This document shows, piece by piece, positions 1 to 7,789 of a stretch of 64,000 nucleotides of DNA. The stretch covers positions 186,001 to 250,000 of the forward strand of contig JAEWLS010000002.1 of assembly GCA_023457435.1 (NCBI GenBank), written 5' to 3'. A program made the translations under genes and the position numbers. How positions within the stretch are numbered: position 1 is the first letter of the stretch; each line of letters opens with the position of its first letter. The DNA is from Pseudomonadota bacterium. GTDB taxonomy: Bacteria > Pseudomonadota > Alphaproteobacteria > Rhizobiales > Rhizobiaceae. Under the pieces are notes generated by a model that ran no database searches, had not been told where the DNA came from, and saw only the letters and a program-made list of their open reading frames with translations.

Positions 1-587
1 AGCTGCTCACTGACCTCGTCGCGAAGCAGCCGGCAGAGCAGCGCCGACACCCGCGCCAGCTCCTTCGCACTCCTGGGCGGCTCAGGCTTCCAATTCAGGA
101 AGTCGGCGAACAGCATCACCAGCGCGTCTGACGCGCCGAGCTTGGCGCCCGCCGTCTCGACGTCACCCTCCAGATGTACGATCTGGCCTTCCAACTCGCC
201 GTCACGCCACAGGCTGAACGACGCGCCGTCCGTGTAGAGCAGGTTTGGCAGCGCCTTGAGCTTAGCCCACTGCTCCTTGTCGTGCCGTGTTGAGAAGCGG
301 CGCGGGTCCGCGCCCTTGCCGGGAGCCTTCACCTCGACGAAGCCGACCAGCGCCTTGTGCGTTGTCACCGCAAAGTCGGGCCGCGTGCCGTTGCCGGCGA
401 GGCTGGTCTCGCCGACCATCGTCACGACGCCGGCCTTGAAGCCGGCGAGCAGCGCCAGCTCGGCCACCAGTGCCTCCAGCGGGTTGCGCAGCTGGTCCTC
501 CGGCGCCCCGCCGATGGCGATGTTGCCGAGCTTCCCCTTCAGCGCGACGCCGTAGGCCGAAACCGCCCTGTCCAGCGCCTCGCCCAA
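1..587 (-). CDS. Type ISP/IIG-like restriction-modification protein, N-terminal nuclease part (truncated by window edge)
   Basis: The minus-strand frame is open from 587 to the window edge, so the C-terminal part (where a methylase domain would lie) is not visible. About 195 residues can be read. They contain EDQLRNPLE near the start, then RPDF about 15 residues before GFVEVKAPGKG, which fits the PD...(D/E)XK metal site of restriction-type nucleases. LLYTDGASFSLWRDGEL follows, a stretch that to my recollection is typical of the N-terminus of type ISP/N-6 adenine methylase fusion enzymes. No in-frame ATG or GTG exists before a stop near 638. The best start is TTG at 587, behind a GGGGG stretch. 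A start lost by mutation is the alternative. Role as a restriction enzyme is inferred from the motif only. It sits beside a broken antitoxin and repeats, which suggests an accessory region. Confidence 0.6.
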   Translation of the reverse strand, partial: MGEALDRAVSAYGVALKGKLGNIAIGGAPEDQLRNPLEALVAELALLAGFKAGVVTMVGETSLAGNGTRPDFAVTTHKALVGFVEVKAPGKGADPRRFSTRHDKEQWAKLKALPNLLYTDGASFSLWRDGELEGQIVHLEGDVETAGAKLGASDALVMLFADFLNWKPEPPRSAKELARVSALLCRLLRDEVSEQ

Positions 588-670
588 ATCACTGCCCCCG
601 TGGAAATTCCAATCTCTACTCTGCCGATATTTGCTGTCCGATCAATCTATTGGCTTCCGCCTCGCTGCTT

Positions 671-757
671 TTCTGTCCCCGCCCCCTCCACCCTCCCCCA
701 TACTCCGCCCCAGCTCCCTCACGGGAACCGGAAGGCCGCCGACCTTTCGTGAAGGCA
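671..757 (+). repeat. REP-like dispersed repeat, copy 1
   Basis: This stretch matches 1141-1228 over most of its length. Both copies share a C-rich run, then CATACTCCGCC, then AGCTCCCTC, then CGGGAACCGGAAGGCC and CGACCTTTCGTGA. In this copy the right arm reads GAAGGC instead of GAGGGAG, so the terminal stem is imperfect. It lies between the restriction-type gene and the antitoxin remnant. Short palindromic intergenic repeats of this sort are common in rhizobial genomes. Family identity was not established. Confidence 0.65.
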
Positions 758-804
758 GGATCGGGTGGTTCGAGGTGTTTGCCTGAGGGATGTCCCCTCC
801 CCAA

Positions 805-823
805 ATTAGCCAATTCAGCTAAT
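805..823 (+). promoter_or_regulatory. Palindromic operator upstream of the Phd-type antitoxin remnant
   Basis: ATTAGC and GCTAAT form a perfect 6-bp inverted repeat separated by 7 bases (CAATTCA). It ends 8 bases before the antitoxin ATG at 832. Phd/YefM antitoxins repress their own operons by binding such palindromes, so this is the expected place for an autoregulatory operator. Binding is inferred. Confidence 0.5.
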
Positions 824-831
824 CTCCCCTC

Positions 832-1069
832 ATGAAATCCTTCTCCGCGACCGACGCCAAGAACCGTTTCGGCCAACTGCTCGATATGGCGCAGGCCGGC
901 CCCGGTGCGCGTGCAGCGACAGGGGCGCGATGTTGCCATCGTGCTGTCGCCTGAGGAATTCCGCCGCATGGCGGAGGCCGCGCGCGGAAAGGTCAGCCCG
1001 GCGGTCGAGCGCCTGCATGCCGAGAGCGCCAGGCGCTGGGCCAGCGTCTACGAGGCGCTGGCGAAGTAG
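832..1069 (+). pseudogene. Phd/YefM-family antitoxin, broken by a +1 frameshift
   Basis: The reading frame from ATG 832 gives MKSFSATDAKNRFGQLLDMA, a typical Phd/YefM DNA-binding start. It reaches codons for AGP at about 900 and then shifts. Removing one C from the CCCC run near 900-903 restores VRVQRQGRDVAIVLSPEEF, which is the expected continuation, and reads on to TAG 1067-1069. The total of 238 bases is one more than a multiple of three. As it stands, translation stops early at a TGA near 950. No toxin gene (RelE/ParE or PIN type) is readable in the bases that follow, so this looks like an orphan relic. A sequencing error in the C run is the main alternative. Confidence 0.75.
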
Positions 1070-1140
1070 CCGTGCAAATCCCCCGCCGTCTCCCCCGTCC
1101 ATCCCCTTGATCCGACTGTCGATTGCTGACTGCCTCCCGC

Positions 1141-1263
1141 CTTTCTATCCCCACCCCCTCCGCCGCCCCCATACTCCGCCGCAGCTCCCTCGCGGGAACC
1201 GGAAGGCCACCGACCTTTCGTGAGGGAGCCGGCGCCGGATGGGCCGCGCAACGGTAGCGCGGC
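1141..1263 (+). repeat. REP-like dispersed repeat, copy 2, with two hairpins
   Basis: This is the second copy of the element at 671-757. Here the stem is better preserved: CTCCCTC at 1185-1191 pairs with GAGGGAG at 1222-1228, around the conserved GGAACCGGAAGGCC core. A second perfect hairpin follows at once, GCCGCGC (1243-1249) against GCGCGGC (1257-1263) with a 7-base loop. The two copies flank the antitoxin remnant in direct orientation about 470 bp apart. Confidence 0.65.
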
Positions 1264-1488
1264 TGGGCCTTGAGCCCTGACGTCCGGGCCCTGCGGAGAA
1301 AACACGCTGCCCGGCTGGCCCGGGGCGTGCCGGAGGGCAGAACGCCGGAGGGGCGGCCGCAAGGTTGCACCACACAAACACATCGAGCGACCCTGCGGCC
1401 GCCCGTCTTCCCAGCCAAGACCCGGCCGCGCGCGGCGCGGGACGATTGCGCGCGGGCTGTTGCAGCCCTCCACACGAGGAGAACCGCC
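1264..1488. other. Gene-free GC-rich stretch before the Cys-rich protein
   Basis: No convincing gene is seen. Two GCGGCCGC octamers lie about 50 bp apart (near 1354 and 1400), and several short GC palindromes are present. The stretch may continue the dispersed repeat that starts at 1141, or serve as the leader of the gene at 1489. The sequence alone cannot separate these possibilities. Confidence 0.35.
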
Positions 1489-1890
1489 ATGACCGAGACC
1501 GCCCCGACACAGACCCCCCTGACCCAGGCCGCCATCGCCGAGGCCTACGACAGGCCGCTGCCGCTTTTGGAACCCTTCCGCTTTCCGTTCCAGGCCGGGC
1601 CGGCGGCGACGCCGGGCGAACGGCGCGTCGACCTGATGGCCCAGGCGATCGCCATCGCCTTCGGCCTGCACGGCAGCTGCCGCCGCCGCGCCTGCCGCGA
1701 CGGCTGCCGCGCCGCCGGCAAGGGCTGCGGCGCGATGTTCCCGCCCGAGACGCTGCGCATCATGGAGGCGATGCATTATTTCGGGCTCGCCTGCGTCGTC
1801 GCGGAGCCCCGCGCGGCCGAACCGGCCCAACCGGCCAGGCCGAAGCGCCGGCCGGTGAGGCGCAGTCCAGCTTGGAGCGCGCCGCGGTAG
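1489..1890 (+). CDS. Hypothetical protein with a Cys/Arg-rich motif
   Basis: This 133-residue protein starts at ATG 1489, six bases after an AGGAG ribosome-binding site. The middle carries SCRRRACRDGCRAAGKGCG, with four cysteines spaced C-x4-C-x3-C-x6-C, which could bind a metal. The N-terminal 60 residues are Ala/Pro rich. The C-terminal 30 are Pro/Arg rich and look disordered. There is no signal peptide or membrane segment. I do not recognise a named family, and no function is proposed. It lies alone between a repeat-rich stretch and the hydantoinase-like gene. Confidence 0.6.
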   Translation: MTETAPTQTPLTQAAIAEAYDRPLPLLEPFRFPFQAGPAATPGERRVDLMAQAIAIAFGLHGSCRRRACRDGCRAAGKGCGAMFPPETLRIMEAMHYFGLACVVAEPRAAEPAQPARPKRRPVRRSPAWSAPR

Positions 1891-1923
1891 CGCAACCGCC
1901 CCGGCCGCGCTATTGGCGCGGCC

Positions 1924-3954
1924 ATGTCCGCGCCGCTTCCATCCGCACCGCTATACCCGGGACCCATCTTTCTCGGAATCGACACCGGCGGCACCTACAC
2001 CGACGCCGTCCTCTGGTCCGAAACAAGCGGCCTCATCGCCAAGGCCAAGGCGCTGACCACGCGCCACGACCTCGCCGAGGGCATCGCCGGCGCGGTCGAC
2101 GCGGTGCTGCAAAAGTCCGGCGCCGCGCCGGGCGCGATCCGCCTGGTCTCGATGTCGACGACGCTCGCCACCAACGCGCTGGTGGAAGGGCAGGGCAACC
2201 GCGCAGCGCTGGTGATGATCGGCTTCGACGCCGCCGACCTTTCGCGCGACGGGCTGGCCAGGGCGCTCGGCGCCGATCCGCTGGTCGCAATCGCCGGCGG
2301 CCACGACGTCCACGGCAATGCGCGGCCGCTCGACCTCGCCGCGCTCGAGGCGGCGCTGCCGGCGCTGGCCGGCGCGGTCACCGGCTTTGCCGTCTGCGCC
2401 TATTTCGCCGTGCGCAACCCGGCGCACGAGCTTGCCGCGGCGGCGCTGATCCGCGAGCGCACCGGCCTGCCGGTGACGATGAGCCACGAGCTCTCGGCGA
2501 AACTCGGCGGCCCGCGCCGGGCGCTGACGACGCTGCTCAACGCCCGTCTCGTCGGGCTGATCGACCGGCTCGTCGCCGCCACCGAGGGCTTCCTCGCACT
2601 GCGCGGCATCGCGGCGCCGCTGATGGTCGTGCGCGGCGACGGCGCGCTGGTGTCGGCCGCCTTCGCCCGCCGCCGTCCGATCGAGACGATCCTCTCCGGC
2701 CCCGCCGCCAGCCTGGTCGGCGCCCGCCACCTGACCGGCCTCGACGCCGCCATGGTCTCCGACATCGGCGGCACCACCACCGACGTCGCCATGCTCGAGC
2801 GCGGCCTGCCGCGGCTCGATCCGGAAGGCGCCACCGTCGGCGGCCACAGGACCATGGTCGAGGCGGTCGCCATGCGCACCTTCGGCCTCGGCGGCGACAG
2901 CGAGGTCGCGCTGGAGGAGGGCGGGCTGGAGCCGCGGCTGAAGCTCGGTCCGCGCCGGCTGGTGCCGCTGTCGCTCGCCGCCCATCTTCACGGCGATGCC
3001 GTGCGCGCCGCGCTGGAGCGGCAGCTTGCCGCCGGCAGTCCCGGCCGCCTCGACGGGCGGCTCGCCTTCCGCACCGGGCTGCCCGAGCGTTTCGCCGCCG
3101 GCCTGAGCGATAGCGAGGCGCGGCTCTATGCGGCGGTCGGCGATTTGCCGCTCCCGGTCGACCGGCTGGTCGCCTCCACCGCGCAGCAGGGCGTGCTCGC
3201 CCGCCTCGTGTCTCGCGGCCTGGTCCACATGGCGGGGTTCACCCCGTCCGACGCCGCCCATGTCCTCGGCCGCCAGTCGAACTGGGACGCGGAGGCTGCG
3301 CGCCTGTGCGCCGCATTGTTCGCCCGGCGGCGCGACGGTCGCGGCCTGCCTGTCGCAGAGACGGCCGAAGCCGTGTCGGAGCGCGTGCTTTCGCTGCTCA
3401 CCCGTCGTTCCGCCGAGGCTATCTTCGAGACGGCCTTCGTCGAGGACGGCCTGCCCGGCGGCGAGATGGTCGCCCATGCGCTGGCGCAGCGCGCGCTGGA
3501 CGATGCTCCCGGCGTCGCCGGCCTGAAGCTGACGCTCGACCGTCCGGTGATCGGCCTCGGCGCGTCCGCTCCGCTGCACTATGCGCGGCTCGGCGCGTAC
3601 ACCGGCTCCAGGGTGGTCGTGCCTGCGGATGCGGACGTTGCGAACGCGCTCGGTGCCGTGGTCGGCCAGGTGCGCGTCTCCGTCGAGGCCACGATCGCCC
3701 AGCCCGTCGAGGGCGTGTTCCGGCTCAGCGTCGGCGCGCTGGTGCGCGACTTCCGCAGCGAGGCGGAGGCACAGGTCCTGGCGCGGACGCTAGCCGCGCA
3801 ACTCGCCGCCGAGCGCGCGGCGGACGCCGGCGCCGCCGATGCGGAGGTCTCAGTCACGGAGGAGATCGTGGCCGCGACGGTCGACGGCCAGCGCGTCTTC
3901 GTCGAGGCGAAGGTGATTGCGACCGCCGGCGGGCGGCCGCGCATCGCCATCTAG
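1924..3954 (+). CDS. Hydantoinase/oxoprolinase family protein, subunit A type
   Basis: The product has 676 residues, close to the usual length of HyuA-type ATP-dependent amidohydrolase subunits. Near residue 18 it has GIDTGGTYTDAVL, the glycine-rich phosphate-binding loop of the ASKHA fold, followed near residue 75 by SMSTTLATNALVEG. A second phosphate loop, SDIGGTTTDVAMLERG, is near residue 278. Such proteins hydrolyse cyclic amides (hydantoins, 5-oxoproline) with ATP, normally with a HyuB partner. No HyuB gene is visible here, so substrate and activity cannot be assigned. The stop codon overlaps the convergent stop of the next gene within a single CTAG. Confidence 0.85.
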   Translation: MSAPLPSAPLYPGPIFLGIDTGGTYTDAVLWSETSGLIAKAKALTTRHDLAEGIAGAVDAVLQKSGAAPGAIRLVSMSTTLATNALVEGQGNRAALVMIGFDAADLSRDGLARALGADPLVAIAGGHDVHGNARPLDLAALEAALPALAGAVTGFAVCAYFAVRNPAHELAAAALIRERTGLPVTMSHELSAKLGGPRRALTTLLNARLVGLIDRLVAATEGFLALRGIAAPLMVVRGDGALVSAAFARRRPIETILSGPAASLVGARHLTGLDAAMVSDIGGTTTDVAMLERGLPRLDPEGATVGGHRTMVEAVAMRTFGLGGDSEVALEEGGLEPRLKLGPRRLVPLSLAAHLHGDAVRAALERQLAAGSPGRLDGRLAFRTGLPERFAAGLSDSEARLYAAVGDLPLPVDRLVASTAQQGVLARLVSRGLVHMAGFTPSDAAHVLGRQSNWDAEAARLCAALFARRRDGRGLPVAETAEAVSERVLSLLTRRSAEAIFETAFVEDGLPGGEMVAHALAQRALDDAPGVAGLKLTLDRPVIGLGASAPLHYARLGAYTGSRVVVPADADVANALGAVVGQVRVSVEATIAQPVEGVFRLSVGALVRDFRSEAEAQVLARTLAAQLAAERAADAGAADAEVSVTEEIVAATVDGQRVFVEAKVIATAGGRPRIAI

Positions 3955-4244
3955 GCCTTGTAGAGCCGTACCGGCTTCTCGACCCGTTTCAGCACGCCCT
4001 TGGCCTCGAGGTCGAGTTGCACGCACTTGATCCACCAGCCGGCCTTGTCGCCGCCGGGAAACAGCGTCTCCGGAAGATGCGGCAGCGCCGCCTGCTTGAT
4101 CTGCGCCGGCGTCAGCCCTGGCGCGGCCGCCGGCAGCACCTTCAGCATGGCGGCCTTCATCGCCTCGTACTTGCCGGCGTCGACCTTATGGGTACGGCCG
4201 GGCGAGATGATGTTCTGGACTTCGACGGTCGGACCCTTGGGCAT
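3951..4244 (-). CDS. Small conserved protein of unknown function (possibly DUF6958-like)
   Basis: This is a 97-residue protein. ATG at 4244 is preceded by GGAGGAGAGC, a strong ribosome-binding site. It reads MPKGPTVEVQNIISPGRTH at the start and contains HKVDAGKYEAMKAAMLKVLP and later GWWIKCVQLDLEAKG. The helix-rich pattern and the tryptophan/leucine-rich end suggest a small winged-helix-like fold. I connect it with a small rhizobial DUF family only from memory. It is divergent from glcB and convergent with the hydantoinase-like gene, with which it shares the CTAG that holds both stops. Confidence 0.65.
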   Translation of the reverse strand: MPKGPTVEVQNIISPGRTHKVDAGKYEAMKAAMLKVLPAAAPGLTPAQIKQAALPHLPETLFPGGDKAGWWIKCVQLDLEAKGVLKRVEKPVRLYKA

Positions 4245-4313
4245 GCTCTCCTCCGTTGATTGCGCATGTCGAGGACGTGCGGCCGTCGCGATACCCGACT
4301 CTCCGGGCGGATT

Positions 4314-4343
4314 TTGCAACACTCTTTGCGACGATGCGATAAT
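4314..4343 (+). promoter_or_regulatory. Candidate promoter of glcB
   Basis: TTGCAA at 4314-4319 and GATAAT at 4338-4343 are separated by 18 bases. They lie 55 bases before the glcB start, in the divergent intergenic region. Both boxes are near the sigma-70 consensus. This is a pattern match only. Confidence 0.4.
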
Positions 4344-4397
4344 TGACCCGGCGCTGGTGCTTATGCGAAGCCCGGCTTGTTCATGAGGAGCGTGCAC

Positions 4398-6581
4398 GTG
4401 ACAAAGCGCATCGACAGGGAAGGCCTTGCTGTGGCGGCGGAGCTGGCTGCCTTCATCGAGGACCAGGCTCTCCCCGGCACCGGCGTCGAGCCGGCGCGCT
4501 TCTGGCGCGAGTTCTCCGCTATCGCCCACGATCTGGCGCCGAAGAACCGCGCTCTGCTTGCCAGGCGCGACGAGTTCCAGACGAAGATCGACGCCTGGTA
4601 CCGGGCCAACGGCGCTCCCTCGGACATGAAGGCCTATGAGGGCTTCCTGCGCGAGATCGGCTACCTGGTGCCTGAGGGATCGCCCTTCACGGTCGGTACG
4701 ACCGGCGTCGATCCCGAGATTGCCACCATGGCCGGCCCGCAGCTGGTCGTTCCGGTGATGAACGCGCGCTACGCGCTGAACGCCGCCAATGCCCGCTGGG
4801 GTTCGCTGTACGACGCGCTCTACGGCACCGACGCCATACCCGAGACCGACGGCGCCGAACGCGGCAAGGGTTACAACGCGCTGCGCGGCGACCGCGTCAT
4901 CATGTGGGCGCGCACATTTCTCGACACCTCCGCGCCGCTTGCGGAAGGCAGCTGGGCGGACGCCGAGTCGATCTCCATCGTCGACGGCCGGCTGGTCATC
5001 AAGGCTGGCACCGAGGAGCTCCGCCTGCAGGATGCCGGCCAGTTCGCCGGCTGGCTAGGCGATCCGCACGAGCCGAAGCAGGTTCTGCTGCGCAACAATG
5101 GCCTGCTGATCGAGGTGCTGATCGACCGCGAGTCGGAGATCGGCAAGACGGACCGCGCCGGCATCTCCGACGTTTGGCTGGAATCGGCGCTGACCACCAT
5201 CATGGACTGCGAGGATTCGATCGCGGCGGTCGATGCCGAGGACAAGATCGTCGTCTATGGAAACTGGCTCGGCCTCATGAAGGGCGACCTGGCGGAGGAG
5301 GTCACGAAGGGCGGCAAGACGTTCACCCGCAGGCTCAACCCCGACATCGACTACACCGCGCCGGACGATTCCACGCTGCGCGTGAAGTGCCGCTCGCTGA
5401 TGCTGGTGCGCAACGTCGGTCATCTGATGACCAATCCGGCGATCCTCTTGAGAGACGGCTCGGAGATCCCGGAAGGCATCATGGATGCAATGGTGACCGC
5501 CGCGATCGCCTTGCACGACATCGGCCAAGGGGGTGAGACTGGCGGCCGGCGCATGAACTCGCGCACCGGTTCGATGTACGTCGTGAAGCCGAAGATGCAT
5601 GGCCCGGAGGAAGTGGCTTTCGCGGTCGAGATCTTCGGTCGCGTCGAGGCGGCGCTCGGCATGAAGCCCAACACGATCAAGATGGGCATCATGGACGAGG
5701 AGCGCCGCACGACGGTGAACCTCAAGGAGTGCATCCGCGCCGCCAGGGAGCGCGTCGTGTTCATCAACACGGGCTTCCTCGACCGCACCGGCGACGAGAT
5801 TCACACCTCGATGGAAGCCGGGCCGATGATCCGCAAGGGAGACATGAAGCAGGCCGCGTGGATCTCGGCCTACGAGCAGTGGAACGTCGATGTCGGTCTC
5901 GAATGCGGCCTCTCCGGTCATGCGCAGATCGGCAAGGGGATGTGGGCAATGCCCGACCTGATGGCGGCGATGCTCGAGCAGAAGATAGCCCATCCGAAAG
6001 CCGGCGCGAACACGGCCTGGGTGCCGTCGCCCACTGCCGCTACGCTGCACGCCACGCACTACCACAAGGTGGACGTCAAGGCGGTGCAGGAGAGTCTGAA
6101 GAGCCGTCCGCGTGCGAAGCTCGCCGACATCCTGTCCGTGCCTGTCGCGACGCGGCCGAACTGGTCTCCGGAGGATATCCAGAAGGAGCTGGACAACAAC
6201 GCGCAGGGCATCCTCGGCTACGTGGTCCGCTGGATCGACCAGGGCGTCGGCTGCTCGAAGGTGCCGGACATCAACGACGTCGGTCTCATGGAAGATCGCG
6301 CCACATTGCGCATCTCGTCTCAGCACATCGCCAACTGGCTGTACCACAAGGTCTGCACCGACGCGCAGGTCATGGAAACCATGAAGCGCATGGCGGCGGT
6401 CGTCGACAAGCAGAACGCCGGCGACCCGCTCTATCGGCCGATGGCGAAGGATTTCGATGGCTCGATCGCGTTCCAGGCGGCCTGCGATCTGGTCTTCAAG
6501 GGACGCGAGCAGCCCAACGGCTACACCGAGCCGGTGCTCCACCGGCGCCGGTTGGAGCTGAAGCAGGCGCAGCACGCGTAG
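4398..6581 (+). CDS. glcB: Malate synthase G
   Basis: The 727-residue enzyme condenses glyoxylate with acetyl-CoA to malate in the glyoxylate/glycolate pathway. Length and sequence match the G isoform. The region NDVGLMEDRATLRISSQHIANWL near residue 630 holds the catalytic aspartate (MED), and EDSIAAVDAEDK lies in the barrel. GTG 4398 was chosen because GAGGAG at 4385-4390 is spaced seven bases before it and the protein then begins VTKRIDREG, as in relatives. A TTG at 4377 and an ATG at 4383 are in frame, but lie on or before the ribosome-binding site. The gene appears monocistronic. Confidence 0.95.
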   Translation: MTKRIDREGLAVAAELAAFIEDQALPGTGVEPARFWREFSAIAHDLAPKNRALLARRDEFQTKIDAWYRANGAPSDMKAYEGFLREIGYLVPEGSPFTVGTTGVDPEIATMAGPQLVVPVMNARYALNAANARWGSLYDALYGTDAIPETDGAERGKGYNALRGDRVIMWARTFLDTSAPLAEGSWADAESISIVDGRLVIKAGTEELRLQDAGQFAGWLGDPHEPKQVLLRNNGLLIEVLIDRESEIGKTDRAGISDVWLESALTTIMDCEDSIAAVDAEDKIVVYGNWLGLMKGDLAEEVTKGGKTFTRRLNPDIDYTAPDDSTLRVKCRSLMLVRNVGHLMTNPAILLRDGSEIPEGIMDAMVTAAIALHDIGQGGETGGRRMNSRTGSMYVVKPKMHGPEEVAFAVEIFGRVEAALGMKPNTIKMGIMDEERRTTVNLKECIRAARERVVFINTGFLDRTGDEIHTSMEAGPMIRKGDMKQAAWISAYEQWNVDVGLECGLSGHAQIGKGMWAMPDLMAAMLEQKIAHPKAGANTAWVPSPTAATLHATHYHKVDVKAVQESLKSRPRAKLADILSVPVATRPNWSPEDIQKELDNNAQGILGYVVRWIDQGVGCSKVPDINDVGLMEDRATLRISSQHIANWLYHKVCTDAQVMETMKRMAAVVDKQNAGDPLYRPMAKDFDGSIAFQAACDLVFKGREQPNGYTEPVLHRRRLELKQAQHA

Positions 6582-6600
6582 GCGGCTGGACCCGGCGCTC

Positions 6601-7278
6601 GTGCTCCTGACCATCGACACCTGTGCCGATCTCTGCGCCGCCTCGATTTGCGAACAGGGCGCCGAACTCGGCCGCTGCGTGCGCGACATTGGCACCGGCC
6701 ATGCCGAGCAGCTGATGGACGTCATTGCAGAGTCGTTGGCCGCGGCAGGCAAGACCTATTCGGACCTGACCGAAATTGCCGTCGCCGTCGGCCCTGGCTC
6801 GTTCACCGGCATCCGCGTTGGCGTCTCCACGGCGCGTGGCTTGGCACTGGCGCTGAAGCTCCCCTCGATCGGCGTTGGCACGCTCGAAGCCATCGCCGAG
6901 GAGACGCGGGCGCTCGTACCGGCGCGCAGCGTGATGGTCGCGATCGATGCGCGGCGTGACGAGGTATATACGGCGGCGTTCGACGCGGACGGCATCGAGA
7001 TCGCCGAGCCGGCGGTGACAAGCCTGGAAGCGGCGTCCAGGCTGCTGGTGACGCTTGCCGATCCCGTTCTGGCCGGCAGTGCAGCGCCGATGCTTGCGCA
7101 ACACGCCGGCGGCGCGCACGACGTGGCGTCCACGCTGTCGACCGCCGACATCGGCGCCTATGCGCGGCTCGCCGCAAGACGCGGCATGGCGGGGCCGCGG
7201 CCGAAGCCGCTCTACCTTCGGGCTCCCGACGCCAAGCCCCAGGCGGGTTTCGTCCTGCCACACCGCGAGGGCGCATGA
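6601..7278 (+). CDS. tsaB: tRNA threonylcarbamoyladenosine biosynthesis protein TsaB
   Basis: This 225-residue member of the ASKHA superfamily is the partner that supports TsaD in making t6A37 of ANN-decoding tRNAs. The start reads MLLTIDTCADLCAASICEQ, followed by HAEQLMDVI and VAVGPGSFTGIRVGVSTARG, the hallmark YeaZ/TsaB segment. It begins with GTG at 6601, 19 bases after glcB. Its last codon overlaps the rimI start as ATGA, so the two are translationally coupled. It opens a long co-directional run of RNA-modification and envelope genes. Confidence 0.93.
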   Translation: MLLTIDTCADLCAASICEQGAELGRCVRDIGTGHAEQLMDVIAESLAAAGKTYSDLTEIAVAVGPGSFTGIRVGVSTARGLALALKLPSIGVGTLEAIAEETRALVPARSVMVAIDARRDEVYTAAFDADGIEIAEPAVTSLEAASRLLVTLADPVLAGSAAPMLAQHAGGAHDVASTLSTADIGAYARLAARRGMAGPRPKPLYLRAPDAKPQAGFVLPHREGA

Positions 7279-7760
7279 AGCTGCCCTTCGCGCGCCGGCC
7301 GGCCGATCATGCGACGGTCCCGCTAACGCCCCGCGATGCGGTCGCACTCGCGCGGCTTCACAGCGAGGATTTTTCGCGTCCCTGGTCTGCGCAGGAGTTC
7401 GAGACCCTGCTCGCCCAGCCGGTGAATTTCGGCTTCAAGGCAATTGCTCCCGCGGCCAAAGCGCCAGATGGCTTCGTCCTCGCAAGGCTCGTGGCGGGCG
7501 AGGCGGAAATACTGACTGTCGCCGTCGCGCGGTCTGCGCGCAGGCGCGGTATCGGCCGCTTGCTGATGGATGCTGTGCTGCGCGTACTCCATGCTCAGCG
7601 TGCCGAGGCGTTGTTCCTCGAGGTCGACGAGACCAACGCGCCGGCGCTGGCGCTCTACCGCCGTCTCGGCTTCCGTGAGGTCGGTCGCCGCGAAGGGTAC
7701 TATCAGGGCAAGTCCGGGGCGAGGACGGGCGCGCTTGTCATGCGCCGCGATCTTCGCTAG
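7275..7760 (+). CDS. rimI: Ribosomal protein S18 alanine N-acetyltransferase
   Basis: This 161-residue GNAT enzyme has the acetyl-CoA binding motif SARRRGIGRLLMDAVL near residues 79-95 and the C-terminal ALYRRLGFREVGRREGYY typical of RimI. RimI acetylates the N-terminal alanine of S18, and the tsaB-rimI pairing is widespread. The start ATG overlaps the tsaB stop by four bases. The gene is followed by only 29 bases before plsC. In rhizobia I remember a fur/mur gene at this point, and none is present here. Confidence 0.9.
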   Translation: MKLPFARRPADHATVPLTPRDAVALARLHSEDFSRPWSAQEFETLLAQPVNFGFKAIAPAAKAPDGFVLARLVAGEAEILTVAVARSARRRGIGRLLMDAVLRVLHAQRAEALFLEVDETNAPALALYRRLGFREVGRREGYYQGKSGARTGALVMRRDLR

Positions 7761-7789
7761 CGCTCGCCGGTTTTCAGGGATTTCAGGCG

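Noticed and set aside
256..835. Three overlapping plus-strand open frames at the left edge
   Set aside because: They are antisense to the nuclease-type gene or cross the C-rich repeat. None has a convincing start or domain.
1951..3579. Long minus-strand open frame of 542 codons opposite the hydantoinase-like gene
   Set aside because: It is a GC-rich antisense shadow. The translation is low-complexity (His/Arg/Gly/Asp) with no domain, while the plus strand encodes clear family motifs.
5055..6752. Minus-strand open frame of 565 codons opposite glcB and tsaB
   Set aside because: Antisense shadow of malate synthase G. It crosses a gene boundary and has no recognisable motif.
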